Positions 49,295 to 59,434 of a stretch of DNA of 64,000 bases are shown in pieces. Origin of the DNA: Synechococcus sp. AG-679-B05 (lineage in GTDB: Bacteria > Cyanobacteriota > Cyanobacteriia > PCC-6307 > Cyanobiaceae); assembly GCA_003210795.1 (NCBI GenBank), contig QCUJ01000004.1, positions 1 to 64,000 on the forward strand, given 5' to 3'. The notes under the pieces were generated by a model. The model searched no databases and was not told where the DNA came from. It was given only the letters and a program-made list of their open reading frames with translations. A program made the position numbers and the translations under genes. Within the stretch, counting starts at the first letter, position 1. Every line of letters begins with the position of its first letter.

Positions 49295-49720
49295 CTAGCC
49301 TTTTGTTCGCGAAACCGGAGTGGCAGTTAACCAGCCATGTCTCTCTAAGTAGAATGCCCACACTAGGTCTTCTCCTAAGCCTGGGCAATAGTTAGCTGCT
49401 TCTTTCGCAACTTCCTCTATCACGCCCATCTTGGTCAGTAGTTTTGCCGCTTCTAAGGCATTATTTGCATTTGCTCCTCTGATGGCTGATCCCACAACCC
49501 AGGTCAGTTTGGTGGTGATCAAATCGCCACTGTTTTTATCACAGGCCAACAATAGGTTGTCTTTAGATTTGTTTTGTTGAAAGGTTTGCTTCCAGAGGTC
49601 GATATTCTCGTTTAGGAGATTAATCTGAAAGTAATTCTCTCCGATGGCATAGTTCAGTTTGCCGTTATCCCCTGCGTTGTCTCGAAGGGATTCAATTCTT
49701 GGATCCGTTAGCACATTCAT
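49295..49720 (-). CDS. Conserved hypothetical protein at the rod-locus border
   Basis: 141 residues from ATG 49720 (MNVLTDPRIESLRDNAG). Blocks of note are NYAIGENYFQINLLNENIDLW, split near residues 25-45, NLLLACDKNSGDLITTKL and GLGEDLVWAFYLERHG. Soluble, with no known domain recognised. Composition is AT-rich like the locus rather than the GC-rich flank, so it belongs to the pigment region. Confidence 0.6.
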   Translation of the reverse strand: MNVLTDPRIESLRDNAGDNGKLNYAIGENYFQINLLNENIDLWKQTFQQNKSKDNLLLACDKNSGDLITTKLTWVVGSAIRGANANNALEAAKLLTKMGVIEEVAKEAANYCPGLGEDLVWAFYLERHGWLTATPVSRTKG

Positions 49721-49768
49721 CCGGGGCCTTCCGATCGAAGTCAATGTAAGGCAGCTTGAGGTTCTTGG

Positions 49769-50425
49769 TCATACCTCGATTTTCTCTTTTGCTTTCGACT
49801 TGTTCTTGAGCACACCAGTGAGAGTTGCCAATGCGAACATGGCCAGAAGGGCGAGGCCGAGGGTGATGCTTGCTCCTTGGGCCGCACCGGCTCCCACGGC
49901 AACCAGAATTGAATCGCTGATGAGCACGCTGATCAAAAGGGCCGGTGCAAAAACCTTCCAATGGGTCTGACTGATCCCAATTGCGTAGCTGAGAAAGTCG
50001 AACAGCCCTGTCATCAGCAGTCCGGTCATTAAAAAGAAGTTGCCTTCTAGCTGGTTCTTGGAGAATCCGTCAATTTTGTACATCGCACGAGCTCCTACCA
50101 AACGGCTTACCGGGCCTCGTCCCCACCGTCGTGCGATGAAGAAGGCTGAACTGCAGAACACCAGATCCGACAGGATTATCGTGATGTAACCCAGTTTGAA
50201 ACCGAGCAGAGATCCCGCGAATAGCGAATAGACGGAGCTTGGTAAGGCTGGAAGAATGATGCTGATGCCCCGCAAAAGAAACAGACCCAGGGGTGCCCAG
50301 AAGCCCATGTCATCCACGGCCTCCTTTAACGGACCAATTCCGTAGCGCTGCAGATACACCACAGCAATAATCAAAACGGCCACCCAGGCGCTGATCTTGA
50401 GGATCCTTTTCCACTGCCAGGCCAT
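49769..50425 (-). CDS. TVP38/TMEM64-family (VTT domain) membrane protein
   Basis: 218 residues with five to six hydrophobic segments. LFLLRGISIILPALPSSVYSLFAGSLLG is the conserved VTT/DedA-like re-entrant block (residues about 48-75), followed by DLVFCSSAFFIARRWGRGPV. The basic C-terminus (KNKSKAKEKIEV) is cytosolic. Such proteins act in lipid scrambling or transport in other organisms; the substrate here is unknown. Confidence 0.85.
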   Translation of the reverse strand: MAWQWKRILKISAWVAVLIIAVVYLQRYGIGPLKEAVDDMGFWAPLGLFLLRGISIILPALPSSVYSLFAGSLLGFKLGYITIILSDLVFCSSAFFIARRWGRGPVSRLVGARAMYKIDGFSKNQLEGNFFLMTGLLMTGLFDFLSYAIGISQTHWKVFAPALLISVLISDSILVAVGAGAAQGASITLGLALLAMFALATLTGVLKNKSKAKEKIEV

Positions 50426-50541
50426 TTTGTTCCGATGTCAACCGAGGGAATTTAAGTCAGCCCTTCGTTGAGCTCTTGGTGTTTACATGCCAAATAGCAT
50501 CGATACCATCGGCGAAATCTCCTTTCCACGAGGCCAGCCCG

Positions 50542-50922
50542 GTGACCACCTCTTCCCCGCGCTCTGCTTTTGAGCAGCAGCTTTGCAGTCAGCTGTTGAG
50601 TCTCAGCGGAGTCGCTGAGATTCTTGCTGACCGGGTGATGGCCCTTGAAGCCAGGCTGGCCGAAGTTGAGGTACAACGGCGGGCGGATGTGGCAGACGTT
50701 GCCATCAACGATGACGCCGATGAGCTCCTTTCCGCAAGTGAGGAGAAAGTTCGCATACTGCGGGATCGGTTGGCACCGGTCGAGCTGACAGAGCCTCAGC
50801 CTGAGGAGTCAGCTGAAGTGATCCAGTTGACGCCTGACAATGAGGACACTGCAGAACCGAACGCTTCCAGTGATGACACTGAGTATGTCGATGACCCTCA
50901 GATCGACCTGATGACAGCCTGA
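50542..50922 (+). CDS. Hypothetical acidic protein
   Basis: About 126 residues from GTG 50542 (MTTSSPRSAFEQQLCSQLLS); the frame is open a further 22 codons upstream. A helical N-terminal half with heptads (VAEILADRVMALEARLAEVE) is followed by an acidic, low-complexity tail (PEESAEVIQL ... DDTEYVDDPQIDLM). No known domain is recognised. It converges with the next small gene, with stops one base apart. Confidence 0.5.
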   Translation: MTTSSPRSAFEQQLCSQLLSLSGVAEILADRVMALEARLAEVEVQRRADVADVAINDDADELLSASEEKVRILRDRLAPVELTEPQPEESAEVIQLTPDNEDTAEPNASSDDTEYVDDPQIDLMTA

Positions 50923-51162
50923 TCAGTTGAGATCGAGGAGCCGGATCCGAAAAGCGGCCACCTGTCTTGCCATCTCTGGCGAGCTGATCAGGAAAGGGTG
51001 GTCGGTCATTTCGGCTAAGACCTGTTCGACAAAGTCGATCTCGGTCGAATCTGCTGTTGCTTGACTCTTCAGACGCTTCCAGGTTCTGTCAAAAACCATG
51101 GCAAAGCTGTCGGCGTTGTCGAAGACTCGATCCGTTCCGGCATCCGGTGAGATGTACGACAC
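50923..51162 (-). CDS. Small conserved hypothetical protein
   Basis: 79 residues from GTG 51162 (MSYISPDAGTDRVFDNAD). The open frame reaches 51213 but would overlap tRNA-Phe. The C-terminal EQVLAEMTDHPFLISSPEM and RIRLLDLN look like a folded, soluble protein. The function is unknown. Confidence 0.5.
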   Translation of the reverse strand: MSYISPDAGTDRVFDNADSFAMVFDRTWKRLKSQATADSTEIDFVEQVLAEMTDHPFLISSPEMARQVAAFRIRLLDLN

Positions 51163-51183
51163 GAAATGAGTGCAAACATTGCA

Positions 51184-51256
51184 TGCCAGGACCCAGATTT
51201 GAACTGGGGACACGGCGATTTTCAGTCGCCTGCTCTACCAACTGAGCTATCCCGGC
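51184..51256 (-). tRNA. tRNA-Phe (GAA)
   Basis: Acceptor GCCGGGA pairs with TCCTGGC allowing G-U, the D-arm is GCTCAGTTGGTAGAGC, the anticodon stem/loop is GCGACTGAAAATCGC with anticodon GAA, and the T-arm carries AGTTCAAATCT. The final A of TGGCA is the discriminator. Confidence 0.95.
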
Positions 51257-51286
51257 TTGTCGTTTTCACGACACTGCGATCCTAAA

Positions 51287-51912
51287 TCACCGCCTGGGTC
51301 GGGGGTTCGGTGTACGGGCCAAACAGATCAGGCCACGCACGTGGTGGCCTGCTTTTGTGAGGGCTGTCTGTGCTGCCAAAGTCGTTGCTCCGGTGGTGAG
51401 AATGTCATCCACAAGCCAGAGCTTCTGAGGCTGATTGAGGTTGGGCTTTGAAAGGCACCTTTCAGGTTGATCAGCCGCTGGCGACGATTGAGATGGTGCT
51501 GGCCAATCCCGGCTTGCGAACGTTGCAGCAGATCGCGCTGCACGTCGCCCAGCCCAGCGGCTATTTTCAATGGCAACAGATTGCCGCGCCGGCGTTTCCA
51601 GTTTGGAATCGGCACCAGCCCCTCGCCCTCCGTTTCAGGGAGCATGGGTTTGAGGTTGTTCAGCAGGGCGTTCAAGACCCGTTCGTAATGGGTCCGCTTG
51701 AGCTTCAGCAGGCAGCAACGGAGTGCACCGTCGTAATTCCCTAATGCCCACCAGGGCAGGGGATGGAGGCCTCGGCATCCAGTGCTGGAAAGCTGGAGAT
51801 TGTCTCGACAGGCTGGGCAGAGCCCGAGGCCGGCGTCGGGGAGGGTGTGACTGCACAACGGGCAGACCGGCTGAATCAGCAGTGTTTGACCGATTTCAAT
51901 CAGAGCACGCAA
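51287..51912 (-). pseudogene. comF: ComF-family phosphoribosyltransferase, interrupted by a -1 frameshift
   Basis: ComF works in natural DNA uptake. The first part, from TTG 51912, has two CxxC zinc pairs (CPLCSH, CPACRD), LKRTHYERVLNAL and VPIPNWKRRRGN, ending LINLKGAF. From 51451-51453 (codon TTT) the expected continuation is in the -1 frame: LNQPQKLWLVDDILTTGATT (the PRPP loop) to a TGA at 51287. One extra T in the TTT run would restore a full gene. It may be a natural mutation or a sequencing error. Confidence 0.82.
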
Positions 51913-51946
51913 CTTTGCTGGCGTCGATTCGCCTGAAGCGTTCCCC

Positions 51947-52222
51947 TCAGCCCTCTTCCTTGGGCATCGCCCGCAGCATCGCCACGAGGGTGCGATGGGC
52001 ATCCTCGCTGTCGGTCAGGGTGTGATCGAAGGCGATGCTCAAGTTGCTGCCATCCACCTCGATTTCCATCGCATCCGGCTTCACGGCCAACATGCGGGCA
52101 GACGACGGATCGCTCACGCCGCCGTAATGCTGTGCATAGGCCAGCACCGCTTCGGCGTGATCGTCGTTCATGTGTTGACAGATCCGTGTGCTTACGGCGT
52201 CGTTCAGGGGGTCAGCGGTCAT
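51947..52222 (-). CDS. DUF2470-domain protein
   Basis: 91 residues: ICQHMNDDHAEAVLAYAQHYG and AMEIEVDGSNLSIAFDHTL are the DUF2470 pattern found at the C-terminus of haem-utilisation/pyridoxamine-oxidase-like proteins. Here the domain stands alone, as is common in cyanobacteria. A haem or tetrapyrrole link is inferred from the family only. Confidence 0.85.
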   Translation of the reverse strand: MTADPLNDAVSTRICQHMNDDHAEAVLAYAQHYGGVSDPSSARMLAVKPDAMEIEVDGSNLSIAFDHTLTDSEDAHRTLVAMLRAMPKEEG

Positions 52223-52263
52223 GACAATGACGGGTTCTTAGTTGGATCTTTGCAGCAATTGGA

Positions 52264-52377
52264 TCAGGCGAAACGTTGCCAGAGCAGTAATCCGAGGCGG
52301 ATGCCACTGAATCCGACGTACCCCGCAAGTACCACAAACAGCCCGATCGCCATAAATTCGCTCAGTTTGGTGGGCAT
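52264..52377 (-). CDS. Single-pass small membrane protein
   Basis: 37 residues from ATG 52377 (MPTKLSEFMAIGLF) with one membrane helix (IGLFVVLAGYVGFSGIRLGL) and a short C-terminal tail. The size and layout are like the small photosystem- or complex-associated peptides of cyanobacteria, but it matches none that I recognise. It follows the FGGY kinase with one base between stop and start. Confidence 0.5.
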   Translation of the reverse strand: MPTKLSEFMAIGLFVVLAGYVGFSGIRLGLLLWQRFA

Positions 52378-52378
52378 C

Positions 52379-53635
52379 TCATCGGTGCTGCTGTGCCGAT
52401 TCTCCCTTGTGCAGGGCCTGTAATGCCAGCCTTGCCACACCAGCGGCCGGTGGCAAGGTGCAGCTCCGCACGGGGCAGCCCAGCCTGCGTTCCCGCAGGC
52501 GACGCCACTGTGGATTGCGAGCCCCTCCCCCAAGGCTGATCACCCGCTTGGGTGGTTCCGCACCCAGTTCTTCCAGGCGCTTCCAGCCCTGCGCTTCAAT
52601 CGCTGCGAGCCCTTCAAACAGCCCATGCAGAAACAAGGCATCACTCACCGGCCTCGGTTCCAACACTGGCATCAGGCCGGGATCGTCCACAGGGAACCGC
52701 TCGCCCTTGCCAGGCAGCGGAACGTATCTCAGGCCGCTTGAACTCTCGGGGTCAATCTGGCGGCTCAGTTCCCGCAGCTGGCTGTCATTGAAGAAGCGTC
52801 GCAGTACCCCTGCTCCTGCATTGGAGGCCCCTCCGCAGAGCCAGCGCTCTCCCACACGATGGTTCGTGATCCCGGGGGCGAACAAAGGCCTTGCTGTGAA
52901 TCGCTTCATCACCAGGGTCGTGCCCAAAACAGTGACGCCATCGGCTTCTCCAGGGTCCGCTGCCAGAACAGCTGCATTGGAGTCGGTTGTTCCGGCTACC
53001 ACCATCAGCTCAAGGGAAAGTCCCAGCTCGACCGCCAGGTGGCTGTTGATGCAACCCAGCACCGTTCCACTGGGCTTGATGCTGGGCAGTGCTGGCGCCC
53101 AGCGCTGTTGGGCGATTGCCCCGTCCCAATTGCCCTGCTGCGGATTCCAGCCCAGCCGGAGGTTGTTGCCCTCTTCGCCCCAGCGCCAGTCCTGCAGCAA
53201 CCAGCCGTTGATCCAGTCGGCCTGGTGGCGCAGCAGATTCTCCCCCGGGATCTGTTGCAACAGCTGCAAGGCCCGGGCCAGGCTGCCGCTGTTGCTGGCT
53301 GCGGGGCTGGTGGCCGGCACCAGAGCTCGAAGCAGCTCTGATTGTTCGGGGCAGGCCTGGAAATAGGGCAGTGCCTGCCCGATGGGACTGCCGTCAGCAC
53401 GGCAGGCCAGCAGCGTCCCGGAGGTGCCGTCCACGGCCATGGCCCGAAGCTGGCTGCGCAACGTCTCCGGCATGCCGAGAATTAGATCGCGACAGGCCTG
53501 GGACCAGTCCTCCGCATGGGGGAGACCTCTGGTGTAGGTCGTGCTGGAGGTGTGCAGCAACTGTCCTGTTGCGTTCAGCACAGCCGCTCGTACGCCACTA
53601 GTGCCCAGATCAAGGCCGAGCACCAGAGGCTTCAT
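52379..53635 (-). CDS. FGGY-family carbohydrate kinase
   Basis: 418 residues. VLGLDLGTSGVRAAVLNATG is the phosphate-1 loop of the actin/hexokinase fold, AMAVDGTSGTLLACRADG is the second block, and VISLGGGARNPQWRRLRERR is the FGGY C-terminal signature. It resembles xylulokinase, and some cyanobacterial members act on D-ribulose; the sugar cannot be fixed from sequence alone. Confidence 0.82.
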   Translation of the reverse strand: MKPLVLGLDLGTSGVRAAVLNATGQLLHTSSTTYTRGLPHAEDWSQACRDLILGMPETLRSQLRAMAVDGTSGTLLACRADGSPIGQALPYFQACPEQSELLRALVPATSPAASNSGSLARALQLLQQIPGENLLRHQADWINGWLLQDWRWGEEGNNLRLGWNPQQGNWDGAIAQQRWAPALPSIKPSGTVLGCINSHLAVELGLSLELMVVAGTTDSNAAVLAADPGEADGVTVLGTTLVMKRFTARPLFAPGITNHRVGERWLCGGASNAGAGVLRRFFNDSQLRELSRQIDPESSSGLRYVPLPGKGERFPVDDPGLMPVLEPRPVSDALFLHGLFEGLAAIEAQGWKRLEELGAEPPKRVISLGGGARNPQWRRLRERRLGCPVRSCTLPPAAGVARLALQALHKGESAQQHR

Positions 53636-53641
53636 GAAGGT

Positions 53642-54868
53642 TCAGGCCTTGCGCAATTCTGCGGCTTTGGCCTCAACGTTTTCCCAGGGGGCCTTGAGGT
53701 CATTGCGCCCGAAGTGGCCGTAGGCAGCCGTGTCCTGATAAAAACGCCCGCCGCGTTGTTGGGGCAGGTTGCGTAGCTCGAAGGCCTCGATGATGGCGCC
53801 AGGGCGCAGGTCGAAATGTTCCTGAACCAGGCTTGTGAGGGCGTCGTTGCTCAGCTGGCTGGTTCCAAAGGATTCCACCAGGATCGATACCGGTTTGGCC
53901 ACTCCGATGGCGTAGCTCAGCTGCACCTCGGCTCGTTCCGCCAGACCAGCTGCTACGAGGCATTTCGCCACATAGCGAGCGGCATAGGCAGCCGAACGGT
54001 CCACCTTGGTGGGGTCCTTGCCGGAGAAGGCTCCCCCTCCATGGCGGGCATAGCCACCGTAGGTGTCCACGATGATTTTGCGGCCGGTGAGCCCCGCATC
54101 GCCTTGGGGACCGCCGACCACGAATTTGCCCGTGGGGTTGACCAGATACTTGGTTGATTCGCGGCTGGGCTTCAGGGCCAGATCTGCTGTGGCTGGACCG
54201 ACAACGTGGGTCCAGAGGTCCTCGGTGATCCGGTCGCGAATGCCCGGTTCATCGCTGATCCCTTCAACTTCAGCTGTGTGCTGAGTTGAGATAAGGATGG
54301 TGTCGATTGCCACAGGCTTGTCGTTCTCATACACCACGCTCACCTGGGTTTTGCCATCGGGGAGCAGATAACTCAGGGTGTCGTTGTGGCGCACTTCCGC
54401 TAGCCGCCGCGACAACCGGTGAGCGAGGCTGATGGGCAGCGGCATCAGTTCCGGCGTTTCATTGCAGGCGTAGCCGAACATGATTCCCTGGTCCCCGGCC
54501 CCTACCAGATCAAGGGGGTCGCCGGCATGGTCATCGGCTTCATTCACTCCCTGAGCAATATCCGGAGACTGCTGGTCGAGAGCCACCAGCACTGCACAAC
54601 TGTTGGCATCGAAGCCACCGGCACGGGCGCCGCTGTAACCGATCTCCTTGATCACATTGCGCACCAGGTGGATGAAGTCCACCTTGGACTTCGAGGTCAC
54701 CTCGCCAGTGATCATGCATAAGCCAGTGTTCACCACGGTTTCGCAGGCCACACGGCTGGCAGGATCCTGCGCCAGCAAGGCATCAAGTACCGCATCGCTT
54801 ACCTGATCACAGATCTTGTCCGGATGCCCCTCGGTCACCGACTCGGAGGTGAAGACGTAACGGCTCAT
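53642..54868 (-). CDS. metK: S-adenosylmethionine synthetase
   Basis: Makes SAM from methionine and ATP. 408 residues with [38 protein letters not shown] and the phosphate loop [19 protein letters not shown]. Full length and intact. It ends six bases before the FGGY kinase start. No SAM riboswitch is seen in the 24-base gap upstream. Confidence 0.97.
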   Translation of the reverse strand: MSRYVFTSESVTEGHPDKICDQVSDAVLDALLAQDPASRVACETVVNTGLCMITGEVTSKSKVDFIHLVRNVIKEIGYSGARAGGFDANSCAVLVALDQQSPDIAQGVNEADDHAGDPLDLVGAGDQGIMFGYACNETPELMPLPISLAHRLSRRLAEVRHNDTLSYLLPDGKTQVSVVYENDKPVAIDTILISTQHTAEVEGISDEPGIRDRITEDLWTHVVGPATADLALKPSRESTKYLVNPTGKFVVGGPQGDAGLTGRKIIVDTYGGYARHGGGAFSGKDPTKVDRSAAYAARYVAKCLVAAGLAERAEVQLSYAIGVAKPVSILVESFGTSQLSNDALTSLVQEHFDLRPGAIIEAFELRNLPQQRGGRFYQDTAAYGHFGRNDLKAPWENVEAKAAELRKA

Positions 54869-54892
54869 TCAGATCGCGCCAATGGCGCGACT

Positions 54893-55663
54893 TTACGGGT
54901 TGGCGTTCAAGCCAAGATCACGCCAGTGATCAAGCAGATGCGGCGCCGATGGGAGCACCGGTGGCAGGGTCCAGCCGCCTCGATAGCCGATCACACAGCC
55001 GATACCGGCTTGACGGGCCATGGACAGATCGGTTTCGGCATCTCCAATCAGAGCGCAAAGTTCAGGCTCTAGGTTCATGCGGTTGCAAAGTTGATGCACC
55101 GCCTCCGGATCCGGTTTACGAGGTGTGTCATCAGCACTCCAGCTGTCGCTGAACAGATTGGAAACAGCGTGGTGATCCAGAAAATTCTGGATGCCAAGAC
55201 GTGTGTCGTTGCTGATCACTGCCAGTTGCACCCCACCGGCGTGCAACTGGCGAATCACTGTTGCCGCATGCTCCATCAGCGGGCTGGAATCTGGCTGGCC
55301 TATCGGCTGTTGATCAACGCTGTTAAAGCAGCGATCCGCCAAGGCCAGGCCCTCCGCCCAGCTGCAGCCCAGCAGACAGAACACCGTGGCAGTTGAGGTC
55401 AGATTGTCCTGTCGCGCTGCGACGGCCAAGGTGCCTCCTGGGTGTAAGGCCTCGTTGTGAAGGCCAAAGGCTCGGCTGAGGAGATGGCGCAGATCCTTTG
55501 TTGGTGTCCCTCTGGTCGCGCTCCAGAGGTCCACGGCAGCGCTGATGCGGCGCTCGGCCAGATCCAGTAAGTGGGGTTCGCTATGAGAAAGGGTGCCGTC
55601 CTTGTCGAACAGCACCCCGTGGATGGTGCCGATGGGGTGTCCCTTCAGCAGCAGTTGAGCCAT
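54893..55663 (-). CDS. HAD-superfamily phosphatase
   Basis: 256 residues. Motif I GVLFDKDGTLSHSE (nucleophile Asp), motif II AVISNDTR, motif III with KPDPEAV and motif IV LIGDAETDLSMA are all present, with a helical cap between I and II. Phosphoglycolate-phosphatase-like, but the substrate is unknown. Five bases separate it from the rpsA stop. Confidence 0.87.
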   Translation of the reverse strand: MAQLLLKGHPIGTIHGVLFDKDGTLSHSEPHLLDLAERRISAAVDLWSATRGTPTKDLRHLLSRAFGLHNEALHPGGTLAVAARQDNLTSTATVFCLLGCSWAEGLALADRCFNSVDQQPIGQPDSSPLMEHAATVIRQLHAGGVQLAVISNDTRLGIQNFLDHHAVSNLFSDSWSADDTPRKPDPEAVHQLCNRMNLEPELCALIGDAETDLSMARQAGIGCVIGYRGGWTLPPVLPSAPHLLDHWRDLGLNANP

Positions 55664-55668
55664 CAGGC

Positions 55669-56769
55669 TCAGACCATCATCGAGCTGATCGGATCCTCAC
55701 CATCCTCCGCTTGTTCCATCAGCATCTGCTTGTAGCGGGCTGCCATCTCTTCCGCCTTCTCGAACACCTTTTGGGGATCGGTCAGCATGTCGCCCGGTTC
55801 GGGCTCGAGGGCCTTGGTCGAAAGGGAAATCCGGCCACGTTCCGCATCGAGGTCGATGATCATCACCTTCATCTGATCATTCACGTTCAGCACCGAGTGG
55901 GGAGTCTCGATGTGCTCGTGGCTGATCTCGGAAATGTGCAGCAAGCCGCTGACGCCACCGATATCGATGAAGGCGCCGTAGGGCTTGATGCCGCGGACGG
56001 TGCCGATCACAACTTCACCCACCTCCAGGCGGTTCATCTTCCGCTCGACCAGGGCGCGGCGATGGCTGAGCACCAGGCGGTTGCGCTCTTCGTCCACCTC
56101 GAGGAATTTCAGAGGCAGGAAGTCGGCGACCAGTTCTTCCTTCGGCTTGCGGGTGCTGATGTGGGAGCCGGGGATGAAGCCCCGCAGGCCCTCAACGCGC
56201 ACCAGGGCACCACCACGGTTGGTGGCGAACACCTCGGAGTAAATGGTGGCATCTTCCTTCTGAAGCTGACGAACCCGCTCCCATGCCCGCTGGTATTCGA
56301 TCCGGCGGATCGACAGGGCCAGCTGACCGTCCTCGTTCTCCTCACTCATGATGAAGAACTCACGGATCTCGCCGGGCTGAAGCACGTCGCTCAGACCCTC
56401 GACCCGGTTGATCGACACCTCCTGCAGAGGCATAAATGCGGCGGTCTTCGCACCGATGTCGATCATGGCGCCCTTCGATTCAAGGGCGAACACGGTCCCG
56501 TTGACGATGTCGCCGGGCTTGAAGTTGTAGTCGTACTTGCTCAGCAGAGCCGCGAACTCATCCAGAGTGAACCCGGCATCCTCAAGGTTGCGGGGATTGG
56601 CTCTGCTGGAAGGATCGTCTGCAGAGGGGACATCCTCAGGGATGGCCAATTCCTCGGCTTCAAAAGCTTCTTCAACAGAGGCTACGGCAGCCGTGGAGTC
56701 CGTACCGGCCTCTTCGATTGCATCGGCTGTTACGTCCTGGACCTGGTCCTCGGTGGGAGTCGCAGACAT
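55669..56769 (-). CDS. rpsA: 30S ribosomal protein S1
   Basis: 366 residues with an acidic N-terminal extension and three S1 domains: PGDIVNGTVFALESKGAMID near 100, IYSEVFATNRGGALVRVEGL near 185 and VIGTVRGIKPYGAFIDIGGV near 270. Three-domain S1 is the usual cyanobacterial form. It binds mRNA and helps initiation. Confidence 0.93.
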   Translation of the reverse strand: MSATPTEDQVQDVTADAIEEAGTDSTAAVASVEEAFEAEELAIPEDVPSADDPSSRANPRNLEDAGFTLDEFAALLSKYDYNFKPGDIVNGTVFALESKGAMIDIGAKTAAFMPLQEVSINRVEGLSDVLQPGEIREFFIMSEENEDGQLALSIRRIEYQRAWERVRQLQKEDATIYSEVFATNRGGALVRVEGLRGFIPGSHISTRKPKEELVADFLPLKFLEVDEERNRLVLSHRRALVERKMNRLEVGEVVIGTVRGIKPYGAFIDIGGVSGLLHISEISHEHIETPHSVLNVNDQMKVMIIDLDAERGRISLSTKALEPEPGDMLTDPQKVFEKAEEMAARYKQMLMEQAEDGEDPISSMMV

Positions 56770-56870
56770 CGGGTTTGGGCGGTCTACCTCAGGTGGGTAG
56801 TTCGAATGAGTCGCAAAAGCGCCCGCCAGCGCTTTGCGGAGAATGTCCGATTTTACAGATCGCTGGTTCT

Positions 56871-57353
56871 TCAGCCGACGGCTGCCAGATGGCCCTTGCC
56901 TTGGTCTTTATTCATGGTCTCCAAGGTGGAGATGAAATCATCGATGCCGCGGAACTGCCGATAAACGGATGCAAAGCGGATGTAGGCCACTTCGCTGACG
57001 TCCTTGAGCTGGCTGAGCACGATTTCACCAATTTCAGTGCTGCTCACCTCACGGCCACTGCGTTGCTGCAGTTTCAATTCCAAATCTTCAACCAGGGTTT
57101 CGAGCTGTGTGGTGCTCAAGCCGGTCTTTTCGCAGGCTCTGTTCAAACCGTGGAGCAATTTGCTTCTGCTGAAGATCTCCCGACTTCCGCTGCGTTTCAC
57201 CACTGTGATCGGCACTGTTTCCACCCGTTCGTATGTGGTGAAACGGACTTCACAGTTCAAACATTCCCTTCTTCGTCGAACGCTGCGACCACCATCAGCA
57301 GCGCGAGATTCAAGGACGCGGCTGTCTGTGTTTTGGCACGAGGGGCACTGCAC
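56871..57353 (-). CDS. nrdR: Transcriptional repressor NrdR
   Basis: 160 residues. A zinc ribbon ([17 protein letters not shown] ... [17 protein letters not shown]) and an ATP-cone ([20 protein letters not shown]) are present. It represses ribonucleotide reductase genes according to dATP/ATP level. It is intact and alone between rpsA and psbT. Confidence 0.96.
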   Translation of the reverse strand: MQCPSCQNTDSRVLESRAADGGRSVRRRRECLNCEVRFTTYERVETVPITVVKRSGSREIFSRSKLLHGLNRACEKTGLSTTQLETLVEDLELKLQQRSGREVSSTEIGEIVLSQLKDVSEVAYIRFASVYRQFRGIDDFISTLETMNKDQGKGHLAAVG

Positions 57354-57525
57354 GCCCTAATCACCCAAAAAGATGTACCAACTTTAGACATTGATTTGAG
57401 TCTTGAGAAGGGCCTTCAAGCCAACAGTCTTATGGATGAGCTGCTGAGATTGTTTGCACTGGAATGAGACTCGACGTTTTTAGGACCGATGACGAGATTA
57501 TTGGCCAATGGAATTCATGAAGACA

Positions 57526-57556
57526 TAAAAAAAAACCCGCCGAAGCGGGGTTGATG
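57526..57556 (-). terminator. Rho-independent terminator after psbB-psbT
   Basis: On the minus strand CCCCGC-TTCG-GCGGG forms a tight hairpin with a UUCG tetraloop, followed by nine T. It lies 15 bases past the psbT stop. Confidence 0.93.
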
Positions 57557-57569
57557 AATCGAACTTGAA

Positions 57570-57665
57570 TCACTTTCCGATCTTTGGGGGATCGCGGAAG
57601 GCAATTGCAAAGAACAGGGTGGCAATTGCCAGAGTGAGAATGAGGACGTAAGCAAAGCTTTCCAT
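57570..57665 (-). CDS. psbT: Photosystem II reaction-centre protein T
   Basis: 31 residues, [19 protein letters not shown] followed by [13 protein letters not shown] single membrane helix at the PSII dimer interface. It lies directly downstream of psbB with a GGAG Shine-Dalgarno, in the usual psbB-psbT pair. Confidence 0.97.
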   Translation of the reverse strand: MESFAYVLILTLAIATLFFAIAFRDPPKIGK

Positions 57666-57686
57666 CGGAACACTCCTTGGAGGGAA

Positions 57687-59246
57687 TCAGTTAAGGGGGC
57701 TTCCTGCGGGAGGTACGTAACCCTCGGGAAGACGGCGGGTGGATTTGTCGCCAAGTTTCTGGAACAGGCCGAATTCAACCTGATCTCCGAGATCAGGATC
57801 GATACCGGCAAACACATCCCGGTATAAGGTCCGAGCTCCGTGCCAGATATGACCGAAGAAGAACAGCAGTGCGAACGTTGCATGTCCGAATGTGAACCAG
57901 CCACGGGGTGAGCTGCGGAACACACCGTCGGAACCGTAGGTCTCACGGTCGAAGTCGAAGGCTTCGCCCAGCTGGGACTTACGGGCTAAACGTTTGACGT
58001 CAGCTGGTTCCGTGAAGCTCTGTCCATCGAGGGCACCTCCGAACACCTGGGCTGTGACACCCACCTGCTCGAATGAATACTTGGCTTCAGCCCGACGGAA
58101 GGGGATGTCAGCTCGAACGATGCCTTGCTCGTCCTCGAGGACGACTGGGAAGTTCTCGAAGAAGTTGGGAAGTCGACGAACCTGAAGTTCACGACCTTCC
58201 TTATCGGTGAAGACAACATGACCAACCCATGAGGTCGCGAGACCATCACCATTAACCATTGGACCTACTCGGAATAGGCCACCTTTGGCAGGGCTGTTGC
58301 CGACGTAATCGTAGAAAGCAAGTTTTTCTGGAATGGCCGCATAGGCGTCCTGGCGACTGAGGCCGTCGTCCATCGCGGTCTGGACACGGCGATTGATTTC
58401 AGTCTTGAAGTAGCTCTGATCCCACTGATAACGAGTGGGGCCAAACAACTCAACAGGTGTAGCTGCGGAGCCGTACCACATGGTTCCAGCAACGATGAAT
58501 GCTGCGAAGAACACAGCTGCGATCGCACTGGCAAGAACTGTTTCGATGTTGCCCATCCGAAGAGCCTTGTAGAGGCGCTCAGGTGGACGTGTCGTGATGT
58601 GGAAAATTCCAGCAATGATGCCGACGATGCCAGCTGCAATGTGGTGGGCAACGATGCCACCCGGGTTAAAAGGGTTGAAACCCTCTGGACCCCATGAAGG
58701 TTGAACTGCCTCCAGATGCCCTGTGACGCCGTAGGGGTCTGAAATCCACATGCCAGGACCAAACACACCCGTTAGGTGGAAGGCGCCAAAGCCGAAGCAG
58801 CCAAGGCCTGCGAGCAGGAGGTGAATGCCGAAGATCTTTGGCAGGTCTAGTGCGGGTTCACCTGTGCGTGGGTCTTGCCAGATCTCAAGATCCCAGAAAG
58901 TCCAGTGCCAGATGGCGGCCAGCATCAACAGGCCTGAAAAAATGATGTGAGCGGCAGCAACGCCCTCGAAGCTCCAGAAGCCGGGGTCGACACCGGTTTC
59001 ACCGGTGATGCTCCAGCCTCCCCAGCTGCCAGTTACGCCCAGCCGGGACATGAAAGGCATCACGAACATGCCCTGACGCCACATGGGGTTCAGGACAGGA
59101 TCGGACGGGTCGAAGATGGCGAGCTCGTACAAAGCCATGGAGCCGGCCCAGCCGGCAACTAGGGCTGTATGCATGAGGTGCACTGCCAGAAGGCGTCCCG
59201 GGTCATTGATGACAACGGTGTGCACCCGATACCAGGGCAATCCCAT
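57687..59246 (-). CDS. psbB: Photosystem II CP47 chlorophyll apoprotein
   Basis: 519 residues beginning [20 protein letters not shown], with six membrane helices and a large lumenal loop between helices five and six. Histidines that bind chlorophyll occur in [27 protein letters not shown] and [13 protein letters not shown]. Core antenna of photosystem II; full length. Confidence 0.98.
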   Translation of the reverse strand: MGLPWYRVHTVVINDPGRLLAVHLMHTALVAGWAGSMALYELAIFDPSDPVLNPMWRQGMFVMPFMSRLGVTGSWGGWSITGETGVDPGFWSFEGVAAAHIIFSGLLMLAAIWHWTFWDLEIWQDPRTGEPALDLPKIFGIHLLLAGLGCFGFGAFHLTGVFGPGMWISDPYGVTGHLEAVQPSWGPEGFNPFNPGGIVAHHIAAGIVGIIAGIFHITTRPPERLYKALRMGNIETVLASAIAAVFFAAFIVAGTMWYGSAATPVELFGPTRYQWDQSYFKTEINRRVQTAMDDGLSRQDAYAAIPEKLAFYDYVGNSPAKGGLFRVGPMVNGDGLATSWVGHVVFTDKEGRELQVRRLPNFFENFPVVLEDEQGIVRADIPFRRAEAKYSFEQVGVTAQVFGGALDGQSFTEPADVKRLARKSQLGEAFDFDRETYGSDGVFRSSPRGWFTFGHATFALLFFFGHIWHGARTLYRDVFAGIDPDLGDQVEFGLFQKLGDKSTRRLPEGYVPPAGSPLN

Positions 59247-59434
59247 GGGTAAGGTTCGGGGAACAGGACCACGCTCGGGCGCAGTCAGACGTTGCCGATC
59301 GTAGAGGCATCAACTCGGATACCGACTGAAGCTCTATCAGCTGAAACGTGCGGTGACAGAATTTTGCCCTGATCGGTATTCACAAAATGCAACGCTTTCT
59401 CTCATAGGGTTGGCGCGCTTTTGACATTCCTTCC

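Noticed and set aside
55711-56964. 417-codon plus-strand frame opposite rpsA
   Set aside because: It mirrors rpsA and runs across the rpsA promoter; the His/Leu/Gln-rich protein is typical of an antisense shadow.
57515-57946. Minus-strand 143-codon frame across psbT and the psbB end
   Set aside because: It covers psbT and psbB in the wrong frame and includes the terminator; a shadow.
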